Positions 1 through 8,125 of a DNA stretch of 64,000 nucleotides are shown in pieces. The notes below the pieces were generated by a model, which was given only the letters and a program-made list of their open reading frames with translations, searched no databases and had not been told where the DNA came from. The stretch covers positions 248,001 to 312,000 of the forward strand of contig NZ_FNSR01000002.1 of NCBI RefSeq assembly GCF_900104845.1. Reading direction: 5' to 3'. Both the position numbers and the translations under genes were made by a program. The first letter of the stretch is position 1. Every line of letters begins with the position of its first letter. This stretch comes from Paraburkholderia caballeronis (GTDB lineage Bacteria; Pseudomonadota; Gammaproteobacteria; Burkholderiales; Burkholderiaceae).

Positions 1-366
1 ATAACGCGCGAACGACACGGCCGCGCGCGCCTGCTCGGCGCTCGACACGTTCGGCACGATGACGCCCATCGCGCCGCCGTCGAGCGCGCGCATGATCGAC
101 GCGGCGTCGAGCGACGGCACGCGAAACAGCGGCGTGATGCCCTGCGCGTCGGCCGCGCGGAACATCTCCACGGCGGTTTGCAGGTCGAACGAGCCGTGCT
201 CCGCGTCGATCCAGACGAAATCGAGTCCGGCGGCGCCGCACATCTCGATCACTTCGGGCGACGCAAGCTGCACCGTGATGCCCGACACCGGAGCGGCGTC
301 GGCAGTCAGGAGTTTCGCGCGGTTCGTCCGGTAGACGGACCGCGTCGGTTGATTCTGCATGGTCAT
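1..366 (-). CDS. HpcH/HpaI-type aldolase, N-terminal part (runs off window edge)
   Basis: The first 122 codons of a minus-strand gene are present and the rest lies beyond base 1. The visible protein reads through VSGITVQLASPEVIEMCGAA, then LDFVWIDAEHG and a stretch ending GGAMGVIVPNV, which is the beta-strand pattern of the HpcH/HpaI aldolase (2-oxo-3-deoxy acid aldolase) family. These are class II aldolases that cleave 2-keto-hydroxy diacids, using a divalent metal; the WIDAEHG element is typical of the active-site barrel. The start at 366 lies 8 bases after the stop of the symporter gene, so it is probably the third gene of that operon. A second Met at 360 is an alternative start. The exact substrate cannot be read from this part. 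Confidence 0.85.
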   Translation of the reverse strand, partial: MTMQNQPTRSVYRTNRAKLLTADAAPVSGITVQLASPEVIEMCGAAGLDFVWIDAEHGSFDLQTAVEMFRAADAQGITPLFRVPSLDAASIMRALDGGAMGVIVPNVSSAEQARAAVSFARY

Positions 367-374
367 GCGAGTGC

Positions 375-1970
375 TCAGTTGGCTTGAGTGGGAGAAAGGT
401 CCAGCCCTTCGCCGGCGGTCGCACGCGCCGGCGGCAGATTGCCGAGCGCGCGCTGCATCTCGTCGAAACCGGCGTTCGCCACCGGCTCGGGCCTGAGCAG
501 CGACACGACGATCGCGGACACGAAGGACAGCGGAATCGAGAACAGCGCGGGGTTCTTCATCGGGAAGCACCACCACAGGCGCGCGAACGCTTCGGGACTG
601 CGATGAAGCACGTCGATCTGCACCGTCGGCGACAGCAGGATCAGCACCACCGACACCGCCGCGCCGGCCAGGATGCCGCAGACTGCGCCCACCGTGGTCA
701 GCCGTCGCCAGAACAGCGCGAGCGCGAGCACCGGAAAGTTGGCGGACGCCGCGATCGAGTAGCTCAGGCCCACCATGAACGCGACGTTCTGATGCTCGAA
801 CACCTGCGCGAGCAGCACCGCCGCGATCGACACGACCGTCGCCGCGATCTTCGCGACGCGCGCCTCGTTGGACGCATGCTCGCGCCGCACGACGCCCGCC
901 CAGATGTCGTGGGCGAACGTCGTGGCCGCCGACAGCGTGAGGCCGGCGACGACCGCGAGCGTCGTCGAGAACGACACCGCGCAGATGTAGCCGAAAAACG
1001 CGTTGCCGCCGAGCATCTGGCTCAGCAGCGGCACCGCCATGTTGCCCGCGCCGCCCGCGGCCGCGATCGCCTGCCGGCCGACCAGCGCGAGACAGCCGAA
1101 GCCGAGCAGCAGCACCATCAGGTGGAAAACGCCGACGATGCCCGTGCAGTACAGCGCCGAGCGCCGCGCCTCGACCGGCGAGCCGACCGTCAGGAACCGC
1201 GTGAGGATCTGCGGCATGCCGAGCGCCCCGACCGTCATCGCCAGCGCCAGCGAGATCATGTCCCAGCGCGCGAGCCCCTGGCTCGGGCGCGGCGCGAGCG
1301 TGCCGACGCCATAGGTCGACGTGACGGCGCGGAACATCTCGATCACGCTGAAGTGGAAGCGCGACAGCACGAGCGCGGTCAGCAGCGTCGCGCCGGCCAG
1401 CAGCAGCACGGCCTTGATGATCTGCACCCACGTCGTGGCGCGCATGCCGCCGAACAGCACGTAGCAGAGCATGATCGCGCCGACGCAGACGACGGCCGGA
1501 AAATACGGCAGCCCGAAGATCAGGTTCACGAGGCCGCCGGCCGCGATGAGCTGCGTGATCAGATAGAACAGCACGATCGGAATGCTCGCGATCACCACGG
1601 CGATCCGCACCGGGCGCTTCGACAGCCGCCATGCGATCACGTCGGTCAGCGTGAACGTGCCGAGCCGCTTGATCGGCTGCGCAAGGCCGAACAGGATCAG
1701 CGGCCAGCTCGCGACCACGCAGATGCTGTAGAGGATCGCATCGAAGCCGGTCAGCGCGAGCGCGCCGGTCATGCCGAGCAGCGCGGCGGCGCTCAGGAAC
1801 TCGCCTGCCATCGCGAACGCGTTTTGCCCCGCGCCGATCTGGCCGCCCGCGTTGAAGAACTCGCTCGCCGATTGCGCCTTGCGCGACGCGAACACGGTGA
1901 TGCCGATCGTCACGAGCAGGAATGCGAAGAAGCAGAACAGCGCGGCAACGTTGGTGTGTGCGCCGATCAT
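375..1970 (-). CDS. Sodium:solute symporter (SSS family, acetate permease ActP-like)
   Basis: A 531-residue polytopic membrane protein with about 13 hydrophobic segments, an opening FFAFLLVTIGITVFASRK followed by SASEFFNAGGQIGAGQNAFAMAGEFLSAA, the N-terminal signature of the SSS family close to ActP (cation/acetate symporter). It should import a small carboxylate with sodium or protons across the inner membrane. The ATG at 1970 overlaps the stop of the upstream small membrane protein by four bases (ATGA), the usual arrangement for ActP with its DUF485 partner, so I chose this start over the longer frame that continues upstream into unrelated sequence. The aldolase gene follows after 8 bases, suggesting the imported substrate feeds a 2-keto acid pathway. 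Acetate itself is only one possibility; pyruvate or other short acids fit equally well. Confidence 0.9.
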   Translation of the reverse strand: MIGAHTNVAALFCFFAFLLVTIGITVFASRKAQSASEFFNAGGQIGAGQNAFAMAGEFLSAAALLGMTGALALTGFDAILYSICVVASWPLILFGLAQPIKRLGTFTLTDVIAWRLSKRPVRIAVVIASIPIVLFYLITQLIAAGGLVNLIFGLPYFPAVVCVGAIMLCYVLFGGMRATTWVQIIKAVLLLAGATLLTALVLSRFHFSVIEMFRAVTSTYGVGTLAPRPSQGLARWDMISLALAMTVGALGMPQILTRFLTVGSPVEARRSALYCTGIVGVFHLMVLLLGFGCLALVGRQAIAAAGGAGNMAVPLLSQMLGGNAFFGYICAVSFSTTLAVVAGLTLSAATTFAHDIWAGVVRREHASNEARVAKIAATVVSIAAVLLAQVFEHQNVAFMVGLSYSIAASANFPVLALALFWRRLTTVGAVCGILAGAAVSVVLILLSPTVQIDVLHRSPEAFARLWWCFPMKNPALFSIPLSFVSAIVVSLLRPEPVANAGFDEMQRALGNLPPARATAGEGLDLSPTQAN

Positions 1971-2209
1971 CGCGCCTCCCCGCCCCGGCGTTCGAGCCGG
2001 CCGATCACGACCGCATAGGCGACGCTGAGCGCGAGCGCGACGACGATCAGCAGCGGTTCGACGATCGCGCTCCACGGCACGCCCGGCACCGCCGGTTCGG
2101 CGATGCGGTCGCGGCCGAACGTAAACATGCCGATGAACGCGGCAAAAATCACCACGACGACGGCGGCGAACGCCGCCGAAATCCGGTTCCTGCTCTGGAC
2201 AGAATGCAC
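1967..2209 (-). CDS. Small two-segment membrane protein, DUF485-like partner of symporter
   Basis: An 80-residue protein with two hydrophobic segments (about residues 10-32 and 47-68) joined by a short loop containing GRDRIAEPAVPG. Small proteins of this layout (DUF485, YjcH type) sit immediately before ActP-type symporters and probably assist them in the inner membrane. I chose the GTG at 2209 because a GAGGAG ribosome binding site lies 7 bases upstream; the frame is open further upstream but reads as arginine-rich nonsense. The last four bases overlap the symporter start, implying translational coupling. The assignment to DUF485 rests on size, topology and position rather than on a strong residue motif. 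Confidence 0.7.
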   Translation of the reverse strand: MHSVQSRNRISAAFAAVVVVIFAAFIGMFTFGRDRIAEPAVPGVPWSAIVEPLLIVVALALSVAYAVVIGRLERRGGEAR

Positions 2210-2672
2210 TGCAAGTCTCCTCGATTGTCCCGACGCGCGCCGCGGGTCTCGACGGAGAGCGGCGCACGAACGCCCGGCGCGGGGCCGGTGCAACGGGGAC
2301 GCCTATTCTGGAGTCGCGCTCCGCCACGGCGCAATTGAATAGTTTTCGCGGCCACGCTCAATTTTTTTCCAACTGGGCGCGGCGGGCGTGGGCGAGCAGG
2401 TGCAGGGGAAAGCGGCCTGTTTTCCGCTTTCGGTGCATAGGCACAGGCGAAACGCGCCAGCGTTTGCCCGTATGTACGCAGAATGTATGGAGTGGCCGCG
2501 TGGGATGGATGATCGGGATCGCAAGTCCCGATCGGGCGGATGCGCGCACATTCAGCACAGCGGACATCACGCAGAAGCCCGAGGCAATCGCACGCCTGGG
2601 CGACTGGATCGCGTCGGTCTCGACCGGCAATTCGAGCCAGCAACGGGGATCGTCCTGCTGCCCCGCCCCGGC
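2210..2672. other. Intergenic region, 463 bp, no gene seen
   Basis: This stretch lies between the M61 peptidase gene (which ends at 2673) and the symporter operon (which starts at 2209), all on the minus strand. Open frames here are arginine-rich and lack ribosome binding sites, so I treat them as chance. It must hold the symporter promoter, but I could not pick out a convincing -35/-10 or -24/-12 pair. No hairpin followed by a T tract was evident after the peptidase gene. Confidence 0.5.
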
Positions 2673-4451
2673 TCAAATCACCGTCTCGATCCCATGAAAG
2701 TTCTCATAAAAATCGAGCGGAAACGGCTGCCCCGCCGTGGGCGCGAACGGCTGCTTCAGCCACTGCGAGATCAACGCGGCCTGACGCGCGTTGCCCGCCC
2801 AGCGCAGGCTCACCAGCGTGCTCCGCTCGCCGGGCTGGATCGTATAACGGCGGCGCTGATTCCCGCGCAACACGTCGAGCGTCGTGTCCGCGCCCTGCCG
2901 GACCGCGCCGTTCAACGCCTCCAGCGAGAACGGATAGGAATCCACGGCGACGATCACGTCCTCGGCCGCGAGTCCGCTGCGGCTCGCCGGGCTGCCGTCG
3001 AGCACGCTGTACACGGCCGGCCCGGTGTCGTCCGCGAGCAGCAGGCCGCAATACGGCACCTCCCCTTCGCTGACGTCGAAGCCGAGCGCGCGCAGCCGCT
3101 CCGGCAACGCGAGTTTCGCCGGCTCGACGACCTTCGTTCTCAGACAGTTGCCGAGCCCCGGCCGGTAACGCTCGAAGAACTCGCAGACGTCGTCGATCGT
3201 GTAACCCACGCCCTTGCCCGCGAACGTGTCGTAGAACGCGGCGAACACGGTGTCGAGCGACTGCGCGCCGCCGGTTTCGAGACGCAGTATCGCGTCGAGT
3301 TCGAACGCGATCACCATCCCCGCGTCGTAGTAGTCGATCGCGCTGTTCGCGCGGCCCGGATACTTGTCGTGATTGAGGTACGCCGCCGCGGACGCGTCGG
3401 CCGGGCTCACGTGGCGCCACGCCGGCAGCGCGGCCAGATGCGTGTAGTAGCCGGTCACCGCACTGATGAACTGCGCCGGCGTATAAACGGCGGTGCGCGT
3501 GCACGACAGGAACTCGTAATAACGCGTGAAGCCCTCCGCGACCCACAGCCCCTCGCTGAAGCCGCCGCGCTCGAAATCGAAACGGCCGAGCGGAGCCGGC
3601 CGCAGTCGCCGAACGTTCCACGCATGAAAAAGCTCGTGCGCGCAGACCCGCAGACTGACGTTGTACTGATCGCTGTCGTGGAAGGTCGCCGGGTCGAGCC
3701 CCGCCATCGTGCTCGTCAGATGTTCGAGTCCCCACGCATCGTTCGGATTGAACGACAGCACGAACGTGTAGTCGTCGAACGGGAACGCGCCGAAGATGTC
3801 GTGATAGACGGCGGCGATCTCGCACAGGTCCTCGACGAAGCCCTCGACGTTCGCCTCGAAGCCCAACGCGCGCGTCAGGAACACGTGGTGAAACGGCGTG
3901 CCGCGCACCTCGCGCGTGATCCGGTCGAACGCGCCGAACGACACGGGCGTATCGAGCAGGCGCGCGTAACTGTCGTATTCCCAGCTCTGCGGGGACAACC
4001 TCGTCGCGCCGGACGGATGATGGATCGCCCAGCCGTCCGGCACGTGATAACGCACCGTGCAGCGGCCGTCGTGGGCCGTCACGCGCAGATAACGCGTGCC
4101 GAGCAGCACGCCGTGCTGGTCGCCAAGCACGCCGCACGCCTCGCTCATCGCGACCGACGCGGCCGCCGCGCGATAACGGACCGTCACCGCGCGATCCGCC
4201 GCGCCGCGCGCCGGCACGTCGATCGCATAGGCGGACCAGCCGTGACGGCGCACCGTGAGCGCCGCGCCGGTCGACGCATCCGTCGCGCGCACGTCGAACA
4301 GGTCGCGCGCGAACGGCGCGAACTCGTAAGCGCCCGGCACCCAGGTCGGCGTCGCGAGCACCAGTTGACCGGACGGCACGCCGTCGATCGCGAGTTCGAC
4401 GCCGAGTTCGTGGCTCGTGGGATCGAGCGTGACTTCGTAGTGGACGTTCAT
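2673..4451 (-). CDS. M61-family aminopeptidase with PDZ domain
   Basis: A 592-residue protein with the M61 (glycyl aminopeptidase-like) order: N-terminal beta domain (about 1-180), a GLEH element near 241-244, the zinc site HELFH at 272-276 inside RVCAHELFHAWNVRRLRP, the downstream glutamate in WVAEGFTRYYE near 306, and a C-terminal PDZ domain (about 490-580) ending in a basic-hydrophobic tail. All zinc ligands of the family are present. M61 enzymes remove N-terminal residues, with preference for glycine or alanine in the characterised cases. No signal peptide is visible, so it is probably cytoplasmic. The ATG overlaps the stop of the preceding gene by four bases, so it is translated with the two unknown proteins upstream, which may be its substrates or partners. 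Confidence 0.9.
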   Translation of the reverse strand: MNVHYEVTLDPTSHELGVELAIDGVPSGQLVLATPTWVPGAYEFAPFARDLFDVRATDASTGAALTVRRHGWSAYAIDVPARGAADRAVTVRYRAAAASVAMSEACGVLGDQHGVLLGTRYLRVTAHDGRCTVRYHVPDGWAIHHPSGATRLSPQSWEYDSYARLLDTPVSFGAFDRITREVRGTPFHHVFLTRALGFEANVEGFVEDLCEIAAVYHDIFGAFPFDDYTFVLSFNPNDAWGLEHLTSTMAGLDPATFHDSDQYNVSLRVCAHELFHAWNVRRLRPAPLGRFDFERGGFSEGLWVAEGFTRYYEFLSCTRTAVYTPAQFISAVTGYYTHLAALPAWRHVSPADASAAAYLNHDKYPGRANSAIDYYDAGMVIAFELDAILRLETGGAQSLDTVFAAFYDTFAGKGVGYTIDDVCEFFERYRPGLGNCLRTKVVEPAKLALPERLRALGFDVSEGEVPYCGLLLADDTGPAVYSVLDGSPASRSGLAAEDVIVAVDSYPFSLEALNGAVRQGADTTLDVLRGNQRRRYTIQPGERSTLVSLRWAGNARQAALISQWLKQPFAPTAGQPFPLDFYENFHGIETVI

Positions 4452-5221
4452 AACGCGACCTCGTTCGACGCGGCCAACGCCGAAACGGATCGACCGTTGC
4501 CGGGATCGACCGTATTGAGCATGTTGCCGGCGCTGTACCAGAACGTGTCGCCGATGGTCAGCGGCACGACCGCATTCGCGATGCCCTGGAAACGGACCGA
4601 ATGCGTGCCCGCTTCGACCGGCGGCGACGTGCCGATCGGCGTGCACGGCTGCGGAAAACTGACGAGCACGCCGGTCCGCAGTTGCGTGATGTCGAGCCAG
4701 TCGGGCACGGCCGGCAGCGTCAGCAGATGCTGGAAATCCGGATCGGCCGCGATGTAGTGGTCGAGGTGCGCTTCCTTGCCGTCGCCGAACAGCACGTAGG
4801 TCAGATTCGCGGGACGCGGAATGGTGTGGTCGAACGCGCGGTACACCACGACGCGATCGACGAACACGGTCGCCACGCCGACGATCTTCGTGTCCGGCGC
4901 GCCGTCGCCGTCGTTCGAATAGTCGCGGTAGATCGTGGCCGCGTACTTCCAGACCAGCCCGCACGCGACCTGCGGCAGCGTGAACGGATCGCTCGCGAGA
5001 TTGATCAGGTTGTACGCCGCGCCCGGATGCTGCGCCTTGTCCATCAGATAGGTCGCCATCGACTCGGGGTCGAGCCGCACCTGAAGCGTCATCTGGTAGT
5101 GATGGTCCTCGACGCCGAACATCGGCATATGACACAGATACAGCGTGGTCGTGCCGAGCATGAACATCCCGTGCGTATTCGGCGTGTCCCTGATCGTCCA
5201 GAGTTTCGCATCGTCCTTCAT
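4448..5221 (-). CDS. Protein of unknown function, co-operonic with M61 peptidase
   Basis: A 257-residue protein I do not recognise. It starts MKDDAKLWTIRDTPNTHGMFMLGTTTLYLCHMPMFGVEDHHYQMTL (start part only), with a cluster of Met, His and Cys in residues 15-45 that could bind metal. The remainder is mostly beta-type sequence (FVDRVVVYRAFDH, LTYVLFGDG, VLVSFPQPCTP) without membrane segments or a signal peptide. The ATG at 5221 has a purine-rich GGAGAGG upstream. Its stop overlaps the M61 peptidase start (ATGA), and an 88-base gap separates it from the larger unknown gene before it. Both neighbours and the shared sigma-54 promoter suggest a common job, but none can be named. Confidence 0.75.
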   Translation of the reverse strand: MKDDAKLWTIRDTPNTHGMFMLGTTTLYLCHMPMFGVEDHHYQMTLQVRLDPESMATYLMDKAQHPGAAYNLINLASDPFTLPQVACGLVWKYAATIYRDYSNDGDGAPDTKIVGVATVFVDRVVVYRAFDHTIPRPANLTYVLFGDGKEAHLDHYIAADPDFQHLLTLPAVPDWLDITQLRTGVLVSFPQPCTPIGTSPPVEAGTHSVRFQGIANAVVPLTIGDTFWYSAGNMLNTVDPGNGRSVSALAASNEVAL

Positions 5222-5309
5222 GGCTGCCTCTCCGTGGCATGGGTGGCGCATCGGTCAGGCGACGTTCCCGCTCGTGGCAGGCGTCGCGTCAACGGTTTCG
5301 CGCGCGGCA

Positions 5310-7037
5310 TCATTCGATTCTCAGAAAACCGGGCGCGGCCTGCCCCGCCGCCTGGCCGGAGTTCGCGATGCGCACGCCCCTCAGGCCCGGCAGCGCGTCG
5401 CGATCGACCGTCACCTCGATCGACAGCGCCTGGTTGCACGACGGATACGAATCGCCCGGCACCGTGTACGCGATGTCCTCGATCAGCTCGGTGACGACCG
5501 CGGTCACGCTGCCCGCCGCGCCGTCGAAGCTCACCGTCGGCAATTCGCCGCGCCCGCCGGGTTCCGCGCCGCGGCACACCAGCGTCATCGGCGCGCGCGT
5601 CTGCCCGCGCGCGACGGTCGGCGGCAGGATCACCGAATTGCTCGCGAGCACCATCGGCTGGCCGACCGGATTCGCGGGCGCCGCCGTGCCGTAATACGCG
5701 TTCCACAGCGCGGCGTGCCACATCTGCAGCGGCTGCGGCGTCGGGTTGGCCGGCACGCCCGCGCAGCCCTGGCGGTTCAGCGGCCCGTTGATCGGGATCG
5801 CCGTCGCGTTGACCTGCATGACGAAGGTCGCCGCGACCTGCGCCGCGTACTCGATCGGCGCGCCGCCGATCGTGATGTCGCCGACGCTGAAGCCGAGGTC
5901 GGGCGGCACCTCGAACACCGCGTGCAGGATGAAGTTGCCCGGCAGCGGCGCGCCGTGCACGTCGTTCATCGACAGCGCGCCGCGCACGACCCGCCAGTAG
6001 TCGCACGGGTGCGCGCCGCGCGGCGCGCGGGCGGGCAGCGCGTACTGGCTGAAATCCGGCATCTGCATGTAGACGCCGGGCGGATCGGCGATCGTGATCT
6101 TCCGGCACGTGCCGACCACCTCGTTAACCACGCGCCCGACATGCGGATCGCTGTGGCGATGCGGCTGGCCGAACTGCGCGCAGCAAAGAAGCTGCCTCGG
6201 GTCGGCGCGCTCGCCGATCCGCTGGATCGTCGCGAGTCCGGCGAGTCCGGCGATCCCGGTTTGCAGCGTGTTCGGCGTGCTGGTCAGATGCATCGCGCCG
6301 CCCGAGGTCGCGGTGCGCTCCGGCCCTCGGTTCCAGATGTTCAGCGGGTCGTAGGCGGGCGCGCCGGTCGACGGATCGATCACCGGATTGCCGGCGGCGT
6401 CCCTCACGTACAGGTCGGACAGCCGGATCGACCGGTTGCCGAGCGTCTCGCGATAGAGGTCGGCCACCACGTCCGGCGCGATCCGCCACAGCGTGTACCA
6501 GTATTCGGGGCTCTCGCAGGTGAAGTCGATGCGCACGATCCGGTTCGTGGTCGGGTCGCGCAGCACGCTCCATTCGCAGTATTCGTCCTGCCAGCCGCGC
6601 GGGCCGTAAGGGCCGTACGCCTTCGCGCCGGCCTTGCCCGTGCGCGGATCGGCGCTCAGGTGCGGGAAGGTCCGGCGGTCGGGCGCGCCGGGCGACGGCG
6701 TCCAGCCGTAGTCGGCAAGCTGGCCGATCTGCGCGGCCGACAGCGGGCCGCCCCAGTCCGCCTCGTCGCGACAGCCGATGCGGGCCGGCAGCGCGGGCCA
6801 CTGGATCGGCCGCGTCGGCGCGTCGGCCGGAATCGCGGTGGTCAGCGGATTGAAGTAATACGGCGTGTTCGACGAATTGCTCGCCTGCCACGGATTGCCG
6901 ACGATCGCCTGCTGCGCGATCGCGTCGAGATACTCGCTCCACAGTTCGGTGAACGCCGCGAACGCCGCCGGATCGTCCGAGAAATCCCGGACTGCCTGAT
7001 CGGCCGGCGAACGAAAGGCGCGGAGCGGAAAAACCAT
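5310..7037 (-). CDS. Large protein of unknown function, first gene of sigma-54 operon
   Basis: A 575-residue protein I do not recognise. It is rich in Pro, Tyr, Trp and Cys and looks globular, with a Cys-Cys pair followed by a His-rich stretch (LLCCAQFGQPHRHSDPH) in the middle, a conserved-looking YWYTLWRIAPDVV segment and a beta-rich C-terminal third with several further Cys. No signal peptide or membrane helix is visible. I chose the ATG at 7037 because GAGG lies 5 bases upstream and because the predicted sigma-54 transcript would start near 7123, leaving almost no leader for the other candidate ATG at 7121 (603 residues). A third ATG at 7145 lies inside the promoter. It heads an operon with the 257-residue protein and the M61 peptidase. 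Confidence 0.7.
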   Translation of the reverse strand: MVFPLRAFRSPADQAVRDFSDDPAAFAAFTELWSEYLDAIAQQAIVGNPWQASNSSNTPYYFNPLTTAIPADAPTRPIQWPALPARIGCRDEADWGGPLSAAQIGQLADYGWTPSPGAPDRRTFPHLSADPRTGKAGAKAYGPYGPRGWQDEYCEWSVLRDPTTNRIVRIDFTCESPEYWYTLWRIAPDVVADLYRETLGNRSIRLSDLYVRDAAGNPVIDPSTGAPAYDPLNIWNRGPERTATSGGAMHLTSTPNTLQTGIAGLAGLATIQRIGERADPRQLLCCAQFGQPHRHSDPHVGRVVNEVVGTCRKITIADPPGVYMQMPDFSQYALPARAPRGAHPCDYWRVVRGALSMNDVHGAPLPGNFILHAVFEVPPDLGFSVGDITIGGAPIEYAAQVAATFVMQVNATAIPINGPLNRQGCAGVPANPTPQPLQMWHAALWNAYYGTAAPANPVGQPMVLASNSVILPPTVARGQTRAPMTLVCRGAEPGGRGELPTVSFDGAAGSVTAVVTELIEDIAYTVPGDSYPSCNQALSIEVTVDRDALPGLRGVRIANSGQAAGQAAPGFLRIE

Positions 7038-7133
7038 ATCGACCTCGTAGCGGGGAAAAAGCGCGGCCGCCGACGCGGCATCGTGCGTCGCCGCGCGTGT
7101 CGTCAGCGGCGGCTGACGCATCGCACCCCCTAT

Positions 7134-7149
7134 AGCGAGTCCCATGCCA
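7134..7149 (-). promoter_or_regulatory. Predicted sigma-54 (-24/-12) promoter
   Basis: On the minus strand this reads TGGCATGGGACTCGCT, against the RpoN consensus TGGCACG-N4-TTGCA/T. GG and GC elements have the required 10-base gap, and only two of the consensus bases differ before the final A/T. It lies just upstream of the unknown-protein/M61 operon, and a sigma-54 activator is encoded about 2.3 kb upstream on the same strand. Transcription would begin near 7123. Confidence 0.75.
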
Positions 7150-7188
7150 ATCGCGTAAAACGCGGCGGCATGCGGGTTTGCGGCCGGC

Positions 7189-7298
7189 TGGACGAAACCG
7201 GAGCCGCTCAGGATGGACGCTCGCGTCCACCCCCTGAACGCGAGTGGACGGATTCGTCCACTGCGCGTCCATCGCGCGTCCATCGGCCGACATGGACG
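7189..7298. promoter_or_regulatory. Activator-binding dyads (TGGACG-N4-CGTCCA) upstream of sigma-54 promoter
   Basis: Two perfect inverted repeats, TGGACG-CTCG-CGTCCA at 7214-7229 and GTGGACG-GATT-CGTCCAC at 7244-7261, are 31 bp apart start to start (about three helical turns, so on the same DNA face). Their centres are about 73 and 104 bp upstream of the -24 element. Further half sites occur at 7189-7194, 7266-7271, 7277-7282 and 7293-7298. Position, spacing and symmetry are those of an upstream activating sequence for a sigma-54 enhancer-binding protein. Confidence 0.7.
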
Positions 7299-7316
7299 GA
7301 ACGGTCCGGCCGGACG

Positions 7317-7350
7317 AAAAAAAACGGGACCGCGCATCGCGCGGTCCCGT
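7317..7350 (-). terminator. Rho-independent terminator after racemase-like gene
   Basis: A perfect 12-bp stem (7324-7335 with 7339-7350) around a 3-base loop is followed, on the minus strand, by a run of eight T. It lies 26 bases after the stop of the racemase-like gene and would separate that transcript from the sigma-54 operon downstream. Confidence 0.9.
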
Positions 7351-7375
7351 TCGTCGGGGCCAGCCGGAGCGGCGC

Positions 7376-8125
7376 TCAGGTGCTTTCGGTCACCTTCGAA
7401 TAGGTCGCGCGGCTCGGCCGCACGCGCATCCGCACCAGCGACACGAGCAGCGAAAAACCCGCGTGATTCGGGTCGATCACCGGCACGTAGTAGCCGAGCG
7501 CGTCTTCGAGCAGCGCCGACACGCGCGCCGCGACGTCCACGAAACCCGTGCAGCCGAGCAGGATCGACTGCGCGCCGTCCTGTTCGACCGCCTTGCGCGC
7601 CAGTTCGAAGGTGCGCGCGACGACGACCTCGACGTTGTCCAACTGATCGACCGGGCAGTTGAGCGCGAGGATCGACGCGAACGAGTCCTGCAGACCATAG
7701 GTCAGCGTGTGGCCGCGCTGCATCGCGAGCGTGCTTTGCAGGATCGTGATGATCGAGAACCGCTGGCTCAGCATCAGCGCGGTGAACGCCGAGGTCGGAA
7801 AACCGCCGATGATCGGGATGTCGATCAGCTCGCGCGCGGCCTCGACGCCGCACATGTCGAAGTCGGTCAGCCAGATGCCGTCGAATCCGTCGGCGGCGAT
7901 CTGGCGCGCGAGGTTGACGACCGGCATGCCGTTTTCAAGCCAGTTGGTGCGGTTCTCGATGCACGGATGGCCGGACGTGATGTTGCGCACCTCGACCTGC
8001 ACGTCGGGCGGCACGACCGGCGCGACGGCCTTCATGATCCGCTGGTTGAACTGGTCGGTCGCGACCGGCACGAGCACGCAGATGCGGATCGGCGAAGCAA
8101 GCGGCGGAACAAGCGGCGAACTCAT
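7376..8125 (-). CDS. Asp/Glu/hydantoin racemase-family protein
   Basis: A 249-residue protein with the two-domain fold pattern of the Asp/Glu/hydantoin racemase superfamily: an N-terminal IRICVLVPVATDQFN strand-loop and a C-terminal SILLGCTGFVDVA motif with Cys192. In true racemases a first catalytic Cys sits in a motif like ACFGDPGLDAARE; here the equivalent stretch is TDFDMCGVEAARE (residues 87-99), with Asp88 at the usual Cys position and a Cys four residues later. Loss of the first Cys is known in arylmalonate decarboxylase relatives, so decarboxylation or isomerisation rather than racemisation is possible. The ATG overlaps the stop of the DUF917 gene by four bases. The pairing with DUF917 points to hydantoin-type substrates. 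Confidence 0.85.
   Translation of the reverse strand: MSSPLVPPLASPIRICVLVPVATDQFNQRIMKAVAPVVPPDVQVEVRNITSGHPCIENRTNWLENGMPVVNLARQIAADGFDGIWLTDFDMCGVEAARELIDIPIIGGFPTSAFTALMLSQRFSIITILQSTLAMQRGHTLTYGLQDSFASILALNCPVDQLDNVEVVVARTFELARKAVEQDGAQSILLGCTGFVDVAARVSALLEDALGYYVPVIDPNHAGFSLLVSLVRMRVRPSRATYSKVTEST

Noticed and set aside
2388..4757. Long plus-strand open frame of almost 800 codons opposite the M61 gene
   Set aside because: It is arginine-rich, lacks a ribosome binding site and motifs, and mirrors the GC-rich codon pattern of the real gene on the other strand. The same applies to similar long frames opposite many genes in this window, such as 384-2018 and 43455-44978.
7038..7121. Start of the first sigma-54 operon gene at ATG 7121 (603 residues)
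   Set aside because: It has a GGGGG tract close by, but the predicted sigma-54 transcript would begin only about two bases before it, leaving no leader. ATG 7037 with GAGG was preferred, though start mapping could reverse this.
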